From Oscillospiraceae bacterium (GTDB taxonomy: Bacteria > Bacillota > Clostridia > Oscillospirales > Ruminococcaceae), in assembly GCA_016302225.1 (NCBI GenBank), contig JAEDOB010000114.1:1-6928 (forward strand): DNA of 6,928 bases, read 5' to 3'. A model generated the notes under the pieces. It did no database searches. It was not told where the DNA came from and saw only the letters and a list, made by a program, of their open reading frames with translations. Shown one piece after another: positions 1-6,439 of this stretch; position 1 is the stretch's first letter, and the number at the start of each line of letters is the position of its first letter. Position numbers and translations under genes: made by a program.

Positions 1-30
1 TCTCACACAAGGGCGAATTATCCGCAGGAC

Positions 31-1476
31 TTATTTCCCGCAGGCTTCATTAAGAGCAGCGCAGAAACCGTTATACCATTCCTCGAAATTCTCGTCGGTA
101 TCAAGAGAAGCAGCAGCCTCCGCACGGGACATACCCTCCGCCACCATCTGATTTACCTTTTCACAGTCGGCGGCAGCCTTGTCGGAAAGACTGAAGTTGA
201 GAACGCTTCTTGCATCTCCCGCTCCGCCAAACGCCTTATATGTGTACATTTCATTCTTTGCTGCAATGTCAAAGCAGACATTCAGTGTTTCTACGGGGAT
301 AGTGTCGGCAGCGTCCATATCATTGACCGCCTTCGACAGCAGCTCTTCCTCATTTGCCGCCTTTTTAACGGGCATATAACCCGACAAGCAGGCGAATTTC
401 AGGTTTCTATCGGGTTCTGTGAACCATTTCAGAAACTCCACAGAAGCATATTCGCAGGAAGGTGTACTTTTTGCCACAGCCATTCCCGCACCCTGCTGTA
501 CGGCATAATGATTTCCGCCCTCAAATTCGGGAACGGGCAGCGTCAGTGCTTCAATGGGATAGCTTGCTTCATCGGTCATTACCTGCTTGGGGAAATATGT
601 TGCGGACGCCGATGAACCCGTAAGAGCACATATCTGACCTATCTTCACATCGTCCGAACGGAATCTTCCGTAGGAACTGAACCAGCCGTTTATGTAGGGA
701 ACATAGTAGCAATCCCATATCCTCCGCAGATTTTCCCTATCGGCGTTAATAGTAACATTTCCATCATCAACTGCGAACAATTCCGTACCCAGCTGCATAA
801 GTCCCACAGACATCAGATTTGCCATAGCGTCCCTGCCGTAGAACGCCTTTCCGTCGTCGGGAATGTCGGGGGTCAGGCTGTCGGTCCACTCATAATACTG
901 CTTGGAGATACGTACAAGACCTTCCTTAGTTTCAAGCTCGGCAAGGTCGGCACCCGTTGCTTCGGCAAATTTGTCCCAGTCGGTCTTATTTAAGATGAAC
1001 ACCTCGGTGGATTTCGCCACGGGGAATATCATAAGCTTTCCGTCCTTGCCGAAACGTCCCTCGGCGATAAATCCGTCCACATATTCGGACAGCTCATCAT
1101 TGGTGAAATAGCTGTCCAGCTCCGCAAGCATACCCTTTTCTTCAATGGTATATGCCATATCGCTGTACGCCGCAAAAACAGACGGAAGCTTGTCGGCACC
1201 CGCTTCGGCGGCAGCCTTGACTGCGTCCTCCAGAGCACCCACATCGCTGTAGCTTGTGCCCTGAACGATAATGCCCACTTCCGTTCCCACGGTGGCATTG
1301 AATTCGTCTATCAGCGCATCAAAAGCTTCTTTTTGTGCGCCGTTATAGTAATGCCATACAGAAACCACCGTAGGATTTGCGGGGTCAAGCTTTACCTTAT
1401 TATCGGAGCAGCCGCCCAGAAGCTGCGATGCCATAGCCGCCGCAAGCACAGCAGAGGTTATTTTTGCAAATTTCAT
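31..1476 (-). CDS. Extracellular solute-binding lipoprotein of an ABC importer (family 1, probably sugar-type)
   Basis: The 481-residue product looks like the ligand-capturing component of an ABC importer, tethered to the outer face of the membrane. Seen: a lipoprotein signal with Lys at 2 and 5, a hydrophobic stretch about 8-21, and lipobox L-G-G-C with the acceptor Cys at 23. Then come features typical of family 1 binding proteins: an N-lobe start near 36-62 (VVSVWHYYNG), NKTDWDKF at 163-170 in the hinge/second-lobe region, the QQGAGMAVAKST segment at 327-338 followed by FLKWFTEP at 348-355, and SGYMPVKK at 365-372. Length fits the family. The ATG at 1476 sits just before the signal peptide, 6 bases after a GGGTGAT ribosome site. 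The gene lies 21 bases after the ydcF-like gene, so it is probably co-transcribed with it. No permease or ATPase gene is visible; one could follow beyond base 1. The mature part has eight cysteines besides the lipid-bearing one, more than usual for an exported protein but plausible in an anaerobe. The family call is firm; the ligand is unknown. Confidence 0.9.
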   Translation of the reverse strand: MKFAKITSAVLAAAMASQLLGGCSDNKVKLDPANPTVVSVWHYYNGAQKEAFDALIDEFNATVGTEVGIIVQGTSYSDVGALEDAVKAAAEAGADKLPSVFAAYSDMAYTIEEKGMLAELDSYFTNDELSEYVDGFIAEGRFGKDGKLMIFPVAKSTEVFILNKTDWDKFAEATGADLAELETKEGLVRISKQYYEWTDSLTPDIPDDGKAFYGRDAMANLMSVGLMQLGTELFAVDDGNVTINADRENLRRIWDCYYVPYINGWFSSYGRFRSDDVKIGQICALTGSSASATYFPKQVMTDEASYPIEALTLPVPEFEGGNHYAVQQGAGMAVAKSTPSCEYASVEFLKWFTEPDRNLKFACLSGYMPVKKAANEEELLSKAVNDMDAADTIPVETLNVCFDIAAKNEMYTYKAFGGAGDARSVLNFSLSDKAAADCEKVNQMVAEGMSRAEAAASLDTDENFEEWYNGFCAALNEACGK

Positions 1477-1482
1477 TTTGTC

Positions 1483-1489
1483 ATCACCC
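1483..1489 (-). promoter_or_regulatory. Unusual ribosome binding site (GGGTGAT) of the solute-binding protein gene
   Basis: The bases before the ATG at 1476 read GGGTGAT then GACAAA. There is no GGAGG core. The GGTGAT part matches the 3' half of the extended Shine-Dalgarno consensus (GGAGGTGAT), which pairs with the extreme end of 16S rRNA, and sits 6 bases from the start. It is the only plausible site in the 21-base gap and supports this start over a later one. Confidence 0.5.
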
Positions 1490-1497
1490 GATCTTTT

Positions 1498-2280
1498 TTA
1501 TCCGAAAATAAAGAAATGAACGATACCGAACCATTCCCTCACCCAATAGGTCGGCAGCAGCCAGAACGCAGTATTTGCCGAATATGTGCCGTAATTCAGA
1601 CCTAATCTTTTGGCGTGAAGCGCTGCCCGAAGCTGATGATAGCCGTCGGTAATTATGGTGATATTGCCGTTCAGTCCGTTTTCTTCGATGATCATTTTTG
1701 AGAATTCAAGGTTTTCCTCGGTGCTTGAAGACCTGTCCTCGGCAAATATCCTGTCCTCGGAAATGCCCTTGGAAACGAGATAGCTTTTCATGACGGACGC
1801 CTCGCTGTACTCCTCGTCATCGCCCTGACCGCCCGACACAACGCAGAAGCTTTCCGGGTTTTCCGCGAGAAAATCATAAGCCGCATCAAGCCGCCTTTTC
1901 AGCATAAGGCTGGGAGAATTTCCCCTGACCTTGCAGCCCAGCACCACAGCAGTACTTCCCTCTGCGGGCTTGATATTCAGAGAAGCTATCATAAACCCCG
2001 AAATGACCGCCGCCAACAGAACCGCCGCCGCTGCCACCGCAATGACCGCATTGACCGCTATCCGTCCCGCAGTGCTTTCCCGCAGATTTCTCACAAGCTC
2101 CGTCAAAGGGCTTCGGAAAATAAGACAGCAAAGCAGCAGTACAGTCGCCGCAAAGCCCGCAGCATTTCCAATATTGATAATCCTTCCCGTTATGACGGGG
2201 GCAAAAAACAGCAAAGCAAGCAGCCCGAGAAGCACTTCGCAGATGCCTATGAAAATATTCGGCATTGTCCGATTTTTCAC
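1498..2280 (-). CDS. YdcF/SanA/ElyC-type (DUF218) membrane protein
   Basis: A 260-residue protein with an N-terminal membrane region and a DUF218 domain. Seen: hydrophobic segments at about 9-30, 40-55 and 74-100, then the domain at about 110-255 with VVLGCKV (112-118), SGGQG (149-153), EYSEASVMKSYL (157-168), EDRSSSTEENL (181-191) and ITDGYHQLRA (210-219). These are the family's hallmark blocks. E. coli SanA and ElyC belong to this family and affect envelope integrity and lipid-carrier use in wall synthesis; the biochemical reaction is not settled, so a role in envelope metabolism is only suggested here. The GTG start at 2280 overlaps the TGA of the upstream TSCPD gene (GTGA). The nearest purine-rich site (AAAGG at 2297-2301) is 16 bases away, too far, so translation probably depends on ribosomes finishing the previous gene. 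An ATG at 2265 is an alternative start but has no better site. The family call is good; start and function are less sure. Confidence 0.85.
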   Translation of the reverse strand: MKNRTMPNIFIGICEVLLGLLALLFFAPVITGRIINIGNAAGFAATVLLLCCLIFRSPLTELVRNLRESTAGRIAVNAVIAVAAAAVLLAAVISGFMIASLNIKPAEGSTAVVLGCKVRGNSPSLMLKRRLDAAYDFLAENPESFCVVSGGQGDDEEYSEASVMKSYLVSKGISEDRIFAEDRSSSTEENLEFSKMIIEENGLNGNITIITDGYHQLRAALHAKRLGLNYGTYSANTAFWLLPTYWVREWFGIVHFFIFG

Positions 2281-2519
2281 TGAATTGTTTTAAGTGCCTT
2301 TGCCAGCTGGTCGGGACAGGAGGTGCCTCGTCCGCCGCAGTCTATCTTGTCAAGACGCTGAATAACGTCCTCCACTCTCATTCCCTTGACAAGCATGGAA
2401 ATGCCCTGAGTGTTTCCGTTGCAGCCGCCTGTGAACTTAACGTCCTCAACAATGCCGTTTTCAACGGTAATTGTAATAAGTCTGGAACAAACTCCTCTCG
2501 GAGTGAAATTTATAGTCAT
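2277..2519 (-). CDS. Stand-alone TSCPD-domain protein, TIGR03905-like (four Cys), function unknown
   Basis: An 80-residue protein that is almost entirely one TSCPD domain. Seen: four cysteines at 11, 33, 61 and 68 in the family's arrangement, namely RGVCSR (8-13), GGCNGNTQGI (31-40), and CGGRGTSCPDQLA (61-73), which ends in the name-giving T-S-C-P-D. The same domain occurs at the C-terminus of some vitamin B12-dependent ribonucleotide reductases; the short free-standing form is common in Clostridia and has no established function. Four conserved cysteines suggest metal binding or redox chemistry, which is inference. The protein has no signal or membrane segment, so it should be cytoplasmic. 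The ATG at 2519 is preceded by AAAGGA (2530-2535) with a rather long 10-base A/T-rich spacer. It lies 22 bases after the PHP gene and overlaps the next gene by 4 bases, so it is almost certainly co-transcribed with both. It is complete and normal in length. Confidence 0.88.
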   Translation of the reverse strand: MTINFTPRGVCSRLITITVENGIVEDVKFTGGCNGNTQGISMLVKGMRVEDVIQRLDKIDCGGRGTSCPDQLAKALKTIQ

Positions 2520-2541
2520 GATATTTTTTTCCTTTCAAAAA

Positions 2542-3393
2542 TTATGATTGTAAGCTGTTTTTATTCTGCTTGATAAGCTTATATATCCTGTCAAGATTTT
2601 CCTTATCGGTGGTGTTGCTGCCGATATGTGTGGGCTGCGCATTGTACAGTCCGTGGAAATCCGAGCCGCCCGTTACAATAAGGTTATACTTCTCGGCAGT
2701 TTCCAGAATTTTCTTCTTAGCCGCATCATCGGCGGTATAATGGTAAGCCTCAACGCCGTCCAGCTTGCCCTTTGCAGCCAGCTCGTCCATCAGGTCGAAG
2801 GAATCGTAAAATGCGGGGTGAGCCAGCACTGCAATTCCCCGTGAGGAATGGATAAGGTCAAGGACGAAATTAACATCGGGATACTCTCTTTCAACAATGC
2901 AGGTGCCTGTTTCCAGATTAAAAAGCTCGTCGTTAAGCTCGCCGTAAAATTCGGTAGTGTAGCCGTAATCTATGAGGGCATGAAGAATATGCTGCTTGAA
3001 AATACTCTTACTTCCCGTGGCGTATTTCATAACGCTTTCAGGGGTAATGGGGTAAAGCTTCATCACCTTTTCCACCATTTCCTTTGCGCACTGCTTTCTT
3101 ATCTCACAGCATTTGATACAAAGACCTTCCAGCCTGTCGGGCTTCTGGGGAGCGTAGCAGAGAATATGTACCTTACGGTTTCTCGTCTTGTCCCAGGCGG
3201 ATAATTCCACACCCGGTATCATACGCACGCCGTATCTTTCGCCGAGAACTGTGGCTCTTGATACAGAAGCGAGTGTATCGTGGTCGGTAATTGAGATAAA
3301 ATCAATTCCCGTGCGTTTTGCCTGAACGATAATATCCTCGATACCGAGAGAACCATCGGACAGCTTCGTGTGACAATGCAGGTCGCCAACCAT
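2542..3393 (-). CDS. PHP-domain phosphoesterase, YciV/RNase AM-like
   Basis: A 283-residue cytoplasmic metal-dependent phosphoesterase. Seen: the PHP motifs in order, DLHCHTKLSDG (4-14, with the metal-binding HxH at 6 and 8 and Asp 13), ITDHDT (35-40), PGVELS (60-65, Glu 63), VHILCY (75-80), AHPAF (191-195, His 192), GVEAYH (213-218) and GSDFHG (243-248, Asp 245 and His 247). All expected metal ligands are present, so the enzyme should be active. Length matches the YciV group (about 280-290). Known members hydrolyse nucleoside 3',5'-bisphosphates or AMP, and E. coli YciV (RNase AM) trims RNA 5' ends; which substrate applies here cannot be told. DNA polymerase histidinol-phosphatase-like roles are less likely because the insert and length fit YciV. 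The ATG at 3393 has GGAGG (3402-3406) 8 bases upstream and its own strong promoter, and it is the first gene of the downstream four-gene set. Confidence 0.9.
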   Translation of the reverse strand: MVGDLHCHTKLSDGSLGIEDIIVQAKRTGIDFISITDHDTLASVSRATVLGERYGVRMIPGVELSAWDKTRNRKVHILCYAPQKPDRLEGLCIKCCEIRKQCAKEMVEKVMKLYPITPESVMKYATGSKSIFKQHILHALIDYGYTTEFYGELNDELFNLETGTCIVEREYPDVNFVLDLIHSSRGIAVLAHPAFYDSFDLMDELAAKGKLDGVEAYHYTADDAAKKKILETAEKYNLIVTGGSDFHGLYNAQPTHIGSNTTDKENLDRIYKLIKQNKNSLQS

Positions 3394-3401
3394 AAGATAT
3401 A

Positions 3402-3406
3402 CCTCC
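3402..3406 (-). promoter_or_regulatory. Strong ribosome binding site (GGAGG) of the PHP gene
   Basis: A full GGAGG core lies 8 bases before the ATG at 3393. It fixes that start, which also begins just ahead of the first PHP motif. Confidence 0.75.
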
Positions 3407-3410
3407 AGCT

Positions 3411-3437
3411 AATAATTATCGGAATGTCCGTATTATT
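3411..3437 (-). promoter_or_regulatory. Imperfect inverted repeat at the 5' end of the PHP-gene transcript (possible hairpin or operator)
   Basis: Read on the minus strand, CGGA-CAT-TCCG (3420-3430) forms a 4-base-pair stem with a 3-base loop. It is flanked by AATAAT (3432-3437) and ATTATT (3411-3416), which can add six A-T pairs past a small internal loop. The element begins about where transcription from the promoter at 3441-3469 should start and ends just before the ribosome site. It could stabilise the mRNA 5' end, bind a repressor, or be chance in an A/T-rich leader. It lacks a following T run, so it is not an intrinsic terminator. Confidence 0.35.
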
Positions 3438-3440
3438 TTT

Positions 3441-3469
3441 ATTATACCACAAAACTCTCCTATAATCAA
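3441..3469 (-). promoter_or_regulatory. Sigma-A-type promoter with extended -10, for the PHP/TSCPD/ydcF-like/solute-binding gene set
   Basis: On the minus strand, a -35 box TTGATT (3464-3469; four of six consensus bases) is followed by a spacer of exactly 17 bases and a perfect -10 box TATAAT (3441-3446). TGG immediately before the -10 makes it an extended -10. Transcription should start near 3434, giving a leader of about 40 bases before the ATG at 3393. The -35 box overlaps the stop codon of the rRNA pseudouridine synthase gene. This is the only convincing promoter in the window and lies in its only gap of appreciable size, which marks the start of a new transcription unit; read-through from upstream is still possible because no terminator is seen. 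Confidence 0.75.
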
Positions 3470-4455
3470 GCTTTTTTTTGAGAAAATGACGATTTTCTGT
3501 CTTTCCCGAAAAATTCATCGGCAAACCACACGTTTTTTACGGAAAATTCCCTTCCGTCAAGATAGTTAAGAATGCCGCCGTCGGTCTTGAAGGAAAATTT
3601 CAGCTTATAGGAGCAAAGTGCCTGTGTTTTCAATTTATATTCCCTGTTTACGGAGTTTATGCCGTACTTGCCGTCCCCCAGAAGCGGGCAGCCCAGGTAG
3701 GAAAACTGCGCCCTGATCTGATGCGTCCGCCCCGTGTGGAGCAAAACTTCAACCAGCGCAAGCTCTCCCCTTTTTTCAAGAACGGTATATTCGGTAACGG
3801 CCGTAAGATACCCTTTTTCGGGCTTTGGGGACACTCTGACCATATTCTCCGCACTGTCCTTCTGCATATAAACGGTGACCGTATCATGCTTTTTTGGCGG
3901 TGCGCCCACGGTTATGCAAAGATACCGTTTTTCCAGCTCACGTTCCCGAATTTTTTCATTGAGAATACGCAGAGATTCCGCATTTTTTGCCGCTATGACA
4001 ATACCGCTCGTGTTCCTGTCAATGCGGTTGCAAAGTGACGGCACAAAGGAATTTTCCTCCTCGGGACGGTACTCGCCTTTCTCATAAAGATAGCGTTTTA
4101 TGCGGTTTATCAGCGTGTCACGGGTGTTCTCATCGTCCTCGTGAACGACTAAACCTTGTTTTTTGTTCACAAGCAGGATATTTTCGTCCTCGTAAACCAC
4201 ATCAATATCCGCCGAAACCTTGAGGAAATCCCGCTCGTCGGGGGCAGTTTCAAAAAATTCGTCCTTGAGATACAGTTCAAGAACATCGCCCTCGCAAAGC
4301 CTGTCGGATATTTCGCACCGCTTACGGTTCAGCTTTATGTCCTTGCTGCGGATAGCCTTGTACATAAGGCTTTTCGGGAGATTGGGGGCAGCCTTTATGA
4401 TGAACTTGTCCACCCTCTGCCCCGCATCGTTTTTGTTTATGACAAATCGTTTCAC
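3466..4455 (-). CDS. RluA-family pseudouridine synthase with S4 domain (RluC/RluD-like)
   Basis: A 329-residue cytoplasmic enzyme expected to convert specific uridines in rRNA to pseudouridine. Seen: an N-terminal S4 RNA-binding domain (about 12-60, starting GQRVDKFI), then the synthase core: NKKQGLVVHED (97-107), the catalytic block NRIDRNTSG (143-151) with the nucleophilic Asp at 146, RYLC (177-180), LHTGRTHQIR (239-248) and GDGKYG (260-265). The usual HRLD is NRID here; the essential Arg and Asp are kept. Length fits RluC/RluD-type enzymes, but the exact target position cannot be assigned. The start is GTG at 4455, overlapping the uvrB stop (GTGA) and preceded by AAAGGAG with an 8-base spacer. 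No ATG lies close by that would keep the S4 domain intact. The last codons contain a run of eight A. Co-transcription with uvrB is very likely. Confidence 0.92.
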   Translation of the reverse strand: MKRFVINKNDAGQRVDKFIIKAAPNLPKSLMYKAIRSKDIKLNRKRCEISDRLCEGDVLELYLKDEFFETAPDERDFLKVSADIDVVYEDENILLVNKKQGLVVHEDDENTRDTLINRIKRYLYEKGEYRPEEENSFVPSLCNRIDRNTSGIVIAAKNAESLRILNEKIRERELEKRYLCITVGAPPKKHDTVTVYMQKDSAENMVRVSPKPEKGYLTAVTEYTVLEKRGELALVEVLLHTGRTHQIRAQFSYLGCPLLGDGKYGINSVNREYKLKTQALCSYKLKFSFKTDGGILNYLDGREFSVKNVWFADEFFGKDRKSSFSQKKA

Positions 4456-6410
4456 TCGGAAAGCTCCTTTATCTTATCACGTAGGAACGCTGCGTGCTCG
4501 AATTCAAGCATCTTTGCGGCTTCCTTCATTTCCTTTTTCAGCTTTTCGATAAGCTCCAGCTTTTCCTTCTTGGACAGCTTCTTGCCGTCCGTTTCCTTGG
4601 AAACCTTTTCCTTTGTGGAAATTTCCAGAACCTCTCGAATGTCCTTGCGGATAGTTTTCGGGACAATACCGTGCTTTTCGTTGAATTCAAGCTGTAACTT
4701 TCTGCGGCGTTCCGTTTCGGTGATGGCGTATTCCATAGATTTTGTAACGCTGTCGGCATACATAATTACCTTGCCCTCGGAATTTCTCGCCGCACGTCCG
4801 ATGGTCTGTATAAGGGACGATGATGAACGGAGGAAACCCTCCTTGTCCGCATCAAGGATAGCCACCAGCGAAACCTCGGGCAGGTCAAGACCTTCTCTCA
4901 GCAGGTTGATACCAACAAGCACATCAAACTCTCCCAGACGCAGGTCACGGATAATTTCCATTCGCTCGATAGTGTCAATGTCATGGTGCATATACCGAAC
5001 TCGAACGCCCATTTTCCCGAGATAATCGGTGAGATCCTCCGCCATTTTCTTGGTAAGCGTGGTGACAAGAACACGCTCGTCCTTTGCCGCCCTGACGTTT
5101 ATCTCCGAAAGCAGATCCTCGATCTGTCCCTCAACGGGCTTTACGATTATTTCGGGATCAACAAGTCCCGTGGGACGAATTACCTGCTCAACTATCTGTG
5201 CGGACTTTTCCTTCTCAATATCGCCGGGCGTTGCGGAAACAAATATCGCCTGATTTATATGTCCGTAAAACTCGTCAAAATTCAGCGGACGGTTATCAAA
5301 CGCCGACGGCAGACGGAATCCATAATCCACCAGCACCTGCTTTCTTCCCCTGTCGCCTGCATACATTCCACGAACCTGCGGCAGAGAAACGTGGCTCTCG
5401 TCCACAAACAGCAGCCAGTCCTCGGGGAAATGGTCAAGCAGGGTGTACGGCGTACTGCCCGGCGCACGTCTTGCAAGCACTCTCGAATAGTTCTCGATGC
5501 CCTTGCAAAAGCCTATTTCTTCAAGCATTTCAATATCGTATAATGTGCGCTGCTTTATGCGCTGTGCCTCAATAAGCATACCCTTGTCGGTGAAATATTT
5601 TACCCGCTCCTCCAGCTCACGTTCAATGTCCTCGATAGCGTCCCGCATAGTATCTCTCGAAACAACGTAATGCGAAGCGGGATAGATAACTGCGTGGGAC
5701 AGCTGACAGACCACATTTCCCGTCAGTGCCTGAAACTCGGTTATCCTGTCAATTTCATCTCCGAAAAATTCTATCCGAAGTGCCGTGTCCGTATTTCCTG
5801 CGGGGAATATTTCAACAACATCTCCCCTGACACGGAACTTGTTTCTGATAAAATTCACATCGTTTCGCTCGTACTGTATCATAACAAGCTCCGCAAGCAG
5901 CTGTTCACGGGACTTTTCCATTCCCTTTCGCAGGGAGATCATATTTCCTCGGTATTCCTCAGGACTTCCCAAAGAGTAAATACAGGACACGCTGGCAACG
6001 ATAATAACGTCCCGCCGCTCGGAAAGTGCAAATGTGGCAGAATGGCGGAGCTTGTCTATCTCGTCGTTGATGGCAGAGTCCTTTTCAATGTAGCTGTCTG
6101 TCTGAGGAATGTACGCCTCGGGCTGATAATAATCGTAATAGGACACGAAATACTCAACGCAGTTGTTCGGGAAAAACTCCTTGAACTCGGAACAAAGCTG
6201 CGCCGCAAGGATTTTGTTGTGGGCAAGGATAAGTGTGGGACGGTTCATCCTCGCAATAACATTTGCCATAGTAAACGTTTTTCCCGAACCCGTAACGCCC
6301 AGGAGAGTCTGCTCCTTCATTCCCGAATTAAGCCCCTCCACAAGTCGTTCTATTGCCTCGGGCTGATCTCCCGCAGGCTGATATGGTGATACAAGCTGAA
6401 ATTTATCCAT
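4452..6410 (-). CDS. uvrB: UvrB, excision nuclease ABC subunit B
   Basis: UvrB receives damaged DNA from UvrA, verifies the lesion with its helicase-like motor and beta-hairpin, and recruits UvrC for incision in nucleotide excision repair. The product has 652 residues, close to the usual 660-680. Seen in order: QPAGDQPEAI (11-20), Walker A GVTGSGKTFT (38-47), the aromatic beta-hairpin from about 91 to 110 (YYDYYQPEAY then IPQTDSYIEK), Walker B/DEAD-like FVDESH (335-340), SATPG (392-396), INLLREGLDLPE (501-512), the arginine-finger motif QTIGRAARN (535-543) and a C-terminal UVR domain (about 615-650) that contacts UvrC. All catalytic motifs are intact. The ATG at 6410 has AAAGGAGA (6415-6422) 4 bases upstream. 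The gene lies 29 bases after the radC-like gene and overlaps the pseudouridine synthase gene by 4 bases; uvrA, its frequent neighbour in other Firmicutes, is not beside it on either side. Confidence 0.98.
   Translation of the reverse strand: MDKFQLVSPYQPAGDQPEAIERLVEGLNSGMKEQTLLGVTGSGKTFTMANVIARMNRPTLILAHNKILAAQLCSEFKEFFPNNCVEYFVSYYDYYQPEAYIPQTDSYIEKDSAINDEIDKLRHSATFALSERRDVIIVASVSCIYSLGSPEEYRGNMISLRKGMEKSREQLLAELVMIQYERNDVNFIRNKFRVRGDVVEIFPAGNTDTALRIEFFGDEIDRITEFQALTGNVVCQLSHAVIYPASHYVVSRDTMRDAIEDIERELEERVKYFTDKGMLIEAQRIKQRTLYDIEMLEEIGFCKGIENYSRVLARRAPGSTPYTLLDHFPEDWLLFVDESHVSLPQVRGMYAGDRGRKQVLVDYGFRLPSAFDNRPLNFDEFYGHINQAIFVSATPGDIEKEKSAQIVEQVIRPTGLVDPEIIVKPVEGQIEDLLSEINVRAAKDERVLVTTLTKKMAEDLTDYLGKMGVRVRYMHHDIDTIERMEIIRDLRLGEFDVLVGINLLREGLDLPEVSLVAILDADKEGFLRSSSSLIQTIGRAARNSEGKVIMYADSVTKSMEYAITETERRRKLQLEFNEKHGIVPKTIRKDIREVLEISTKEKVSKETDGKKLSKKEKLELIEKLKKEMKEAAKMLEFEHAAFLRDKIKELSE
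4464..4470 (-). promoter_or_regulatory. Ribosome binding site (AAAGGAG) inside uvrB, deciding the GTG start of the pseudouridine synthase
   Basis: AAAGGAG lies within the last codons of uvrB, 8 bases before the GTG at 4455. Its strength and spacing, together with the GTGA overlap, fix the non-ATG start and indicate coupled translation with uvrB. Confidence 0.7.
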
Positions 6411-6439
6411 AAATTCTCCTTTGATCTATGTGTGTTTGC

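Noticed and set aside
1..30. Start of a further gene downstream of the solute-binding protein
   Set aside because: A GTG at 6-4 exists, but there is no ribosome site and only one further codon is visible, so a coding call cannot be supported.
2265..2573. A 102-codon plus-strand open frame covering the TSCPD gene
   Set aside because: The minus-strand frame carries the conserved four-Cys pattern and T-S-C-P-D motif; the plus-strand frame has no motif and spans the intergenic ribosome site.
3394..3465. A riboswitch or small RNA in the gap before the PHP gene
   Set aside because: The predicted leader is only about 40 bases, too short for known riboswitch classes, and holds just one weak stem plus the ribosome site.
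3472..3498. Possible intrinsic terminator: AGAAAAT / ATTTTCT dyad next to an eight-base homopolymer
   Set aside because: In the direction of transcription the dyad is followed by an A run, not a T run, and the stem has only one or two G-C pairs inside the coding sequence. On the plus strand the T run precedes the stem. Neither orientation fits a terminator.
3219..3524. A 101-codon minus-strand frame bridging the end of the pseudouridine synthase gene and the PHP gene
   Set aside because: It is out of frame with both proteins, crosses the promoter, and has no domain. It was considered as a frameshift extension after the A8 run, but nothing supports it as a gene.
4156..5025. A 289-codon open frame on the plus strand
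   Set aside because: It lies antisense to the pseudouridine synthase gene and uvrB, is rich in Ser/Arg/Ile low-complexity sequence with no recognisable domain, and both sense genes have complete motif sets. It is a by-product of sense codon choice.
5670..6389. A 239-codon open frame on the plus strand
   Set aside because: It is antisense to the N-terminal half of uvrB, including Walker A and the beta-hairpin, and shows no domain or motif of its own.
6411..6439. A separate uvrB promoter between radC and uvrB
   Set aside because: The 29-base gap holds the ribosome site but no -10 or -35 pair at acceptable spacing could be found in it or in the end of radC.
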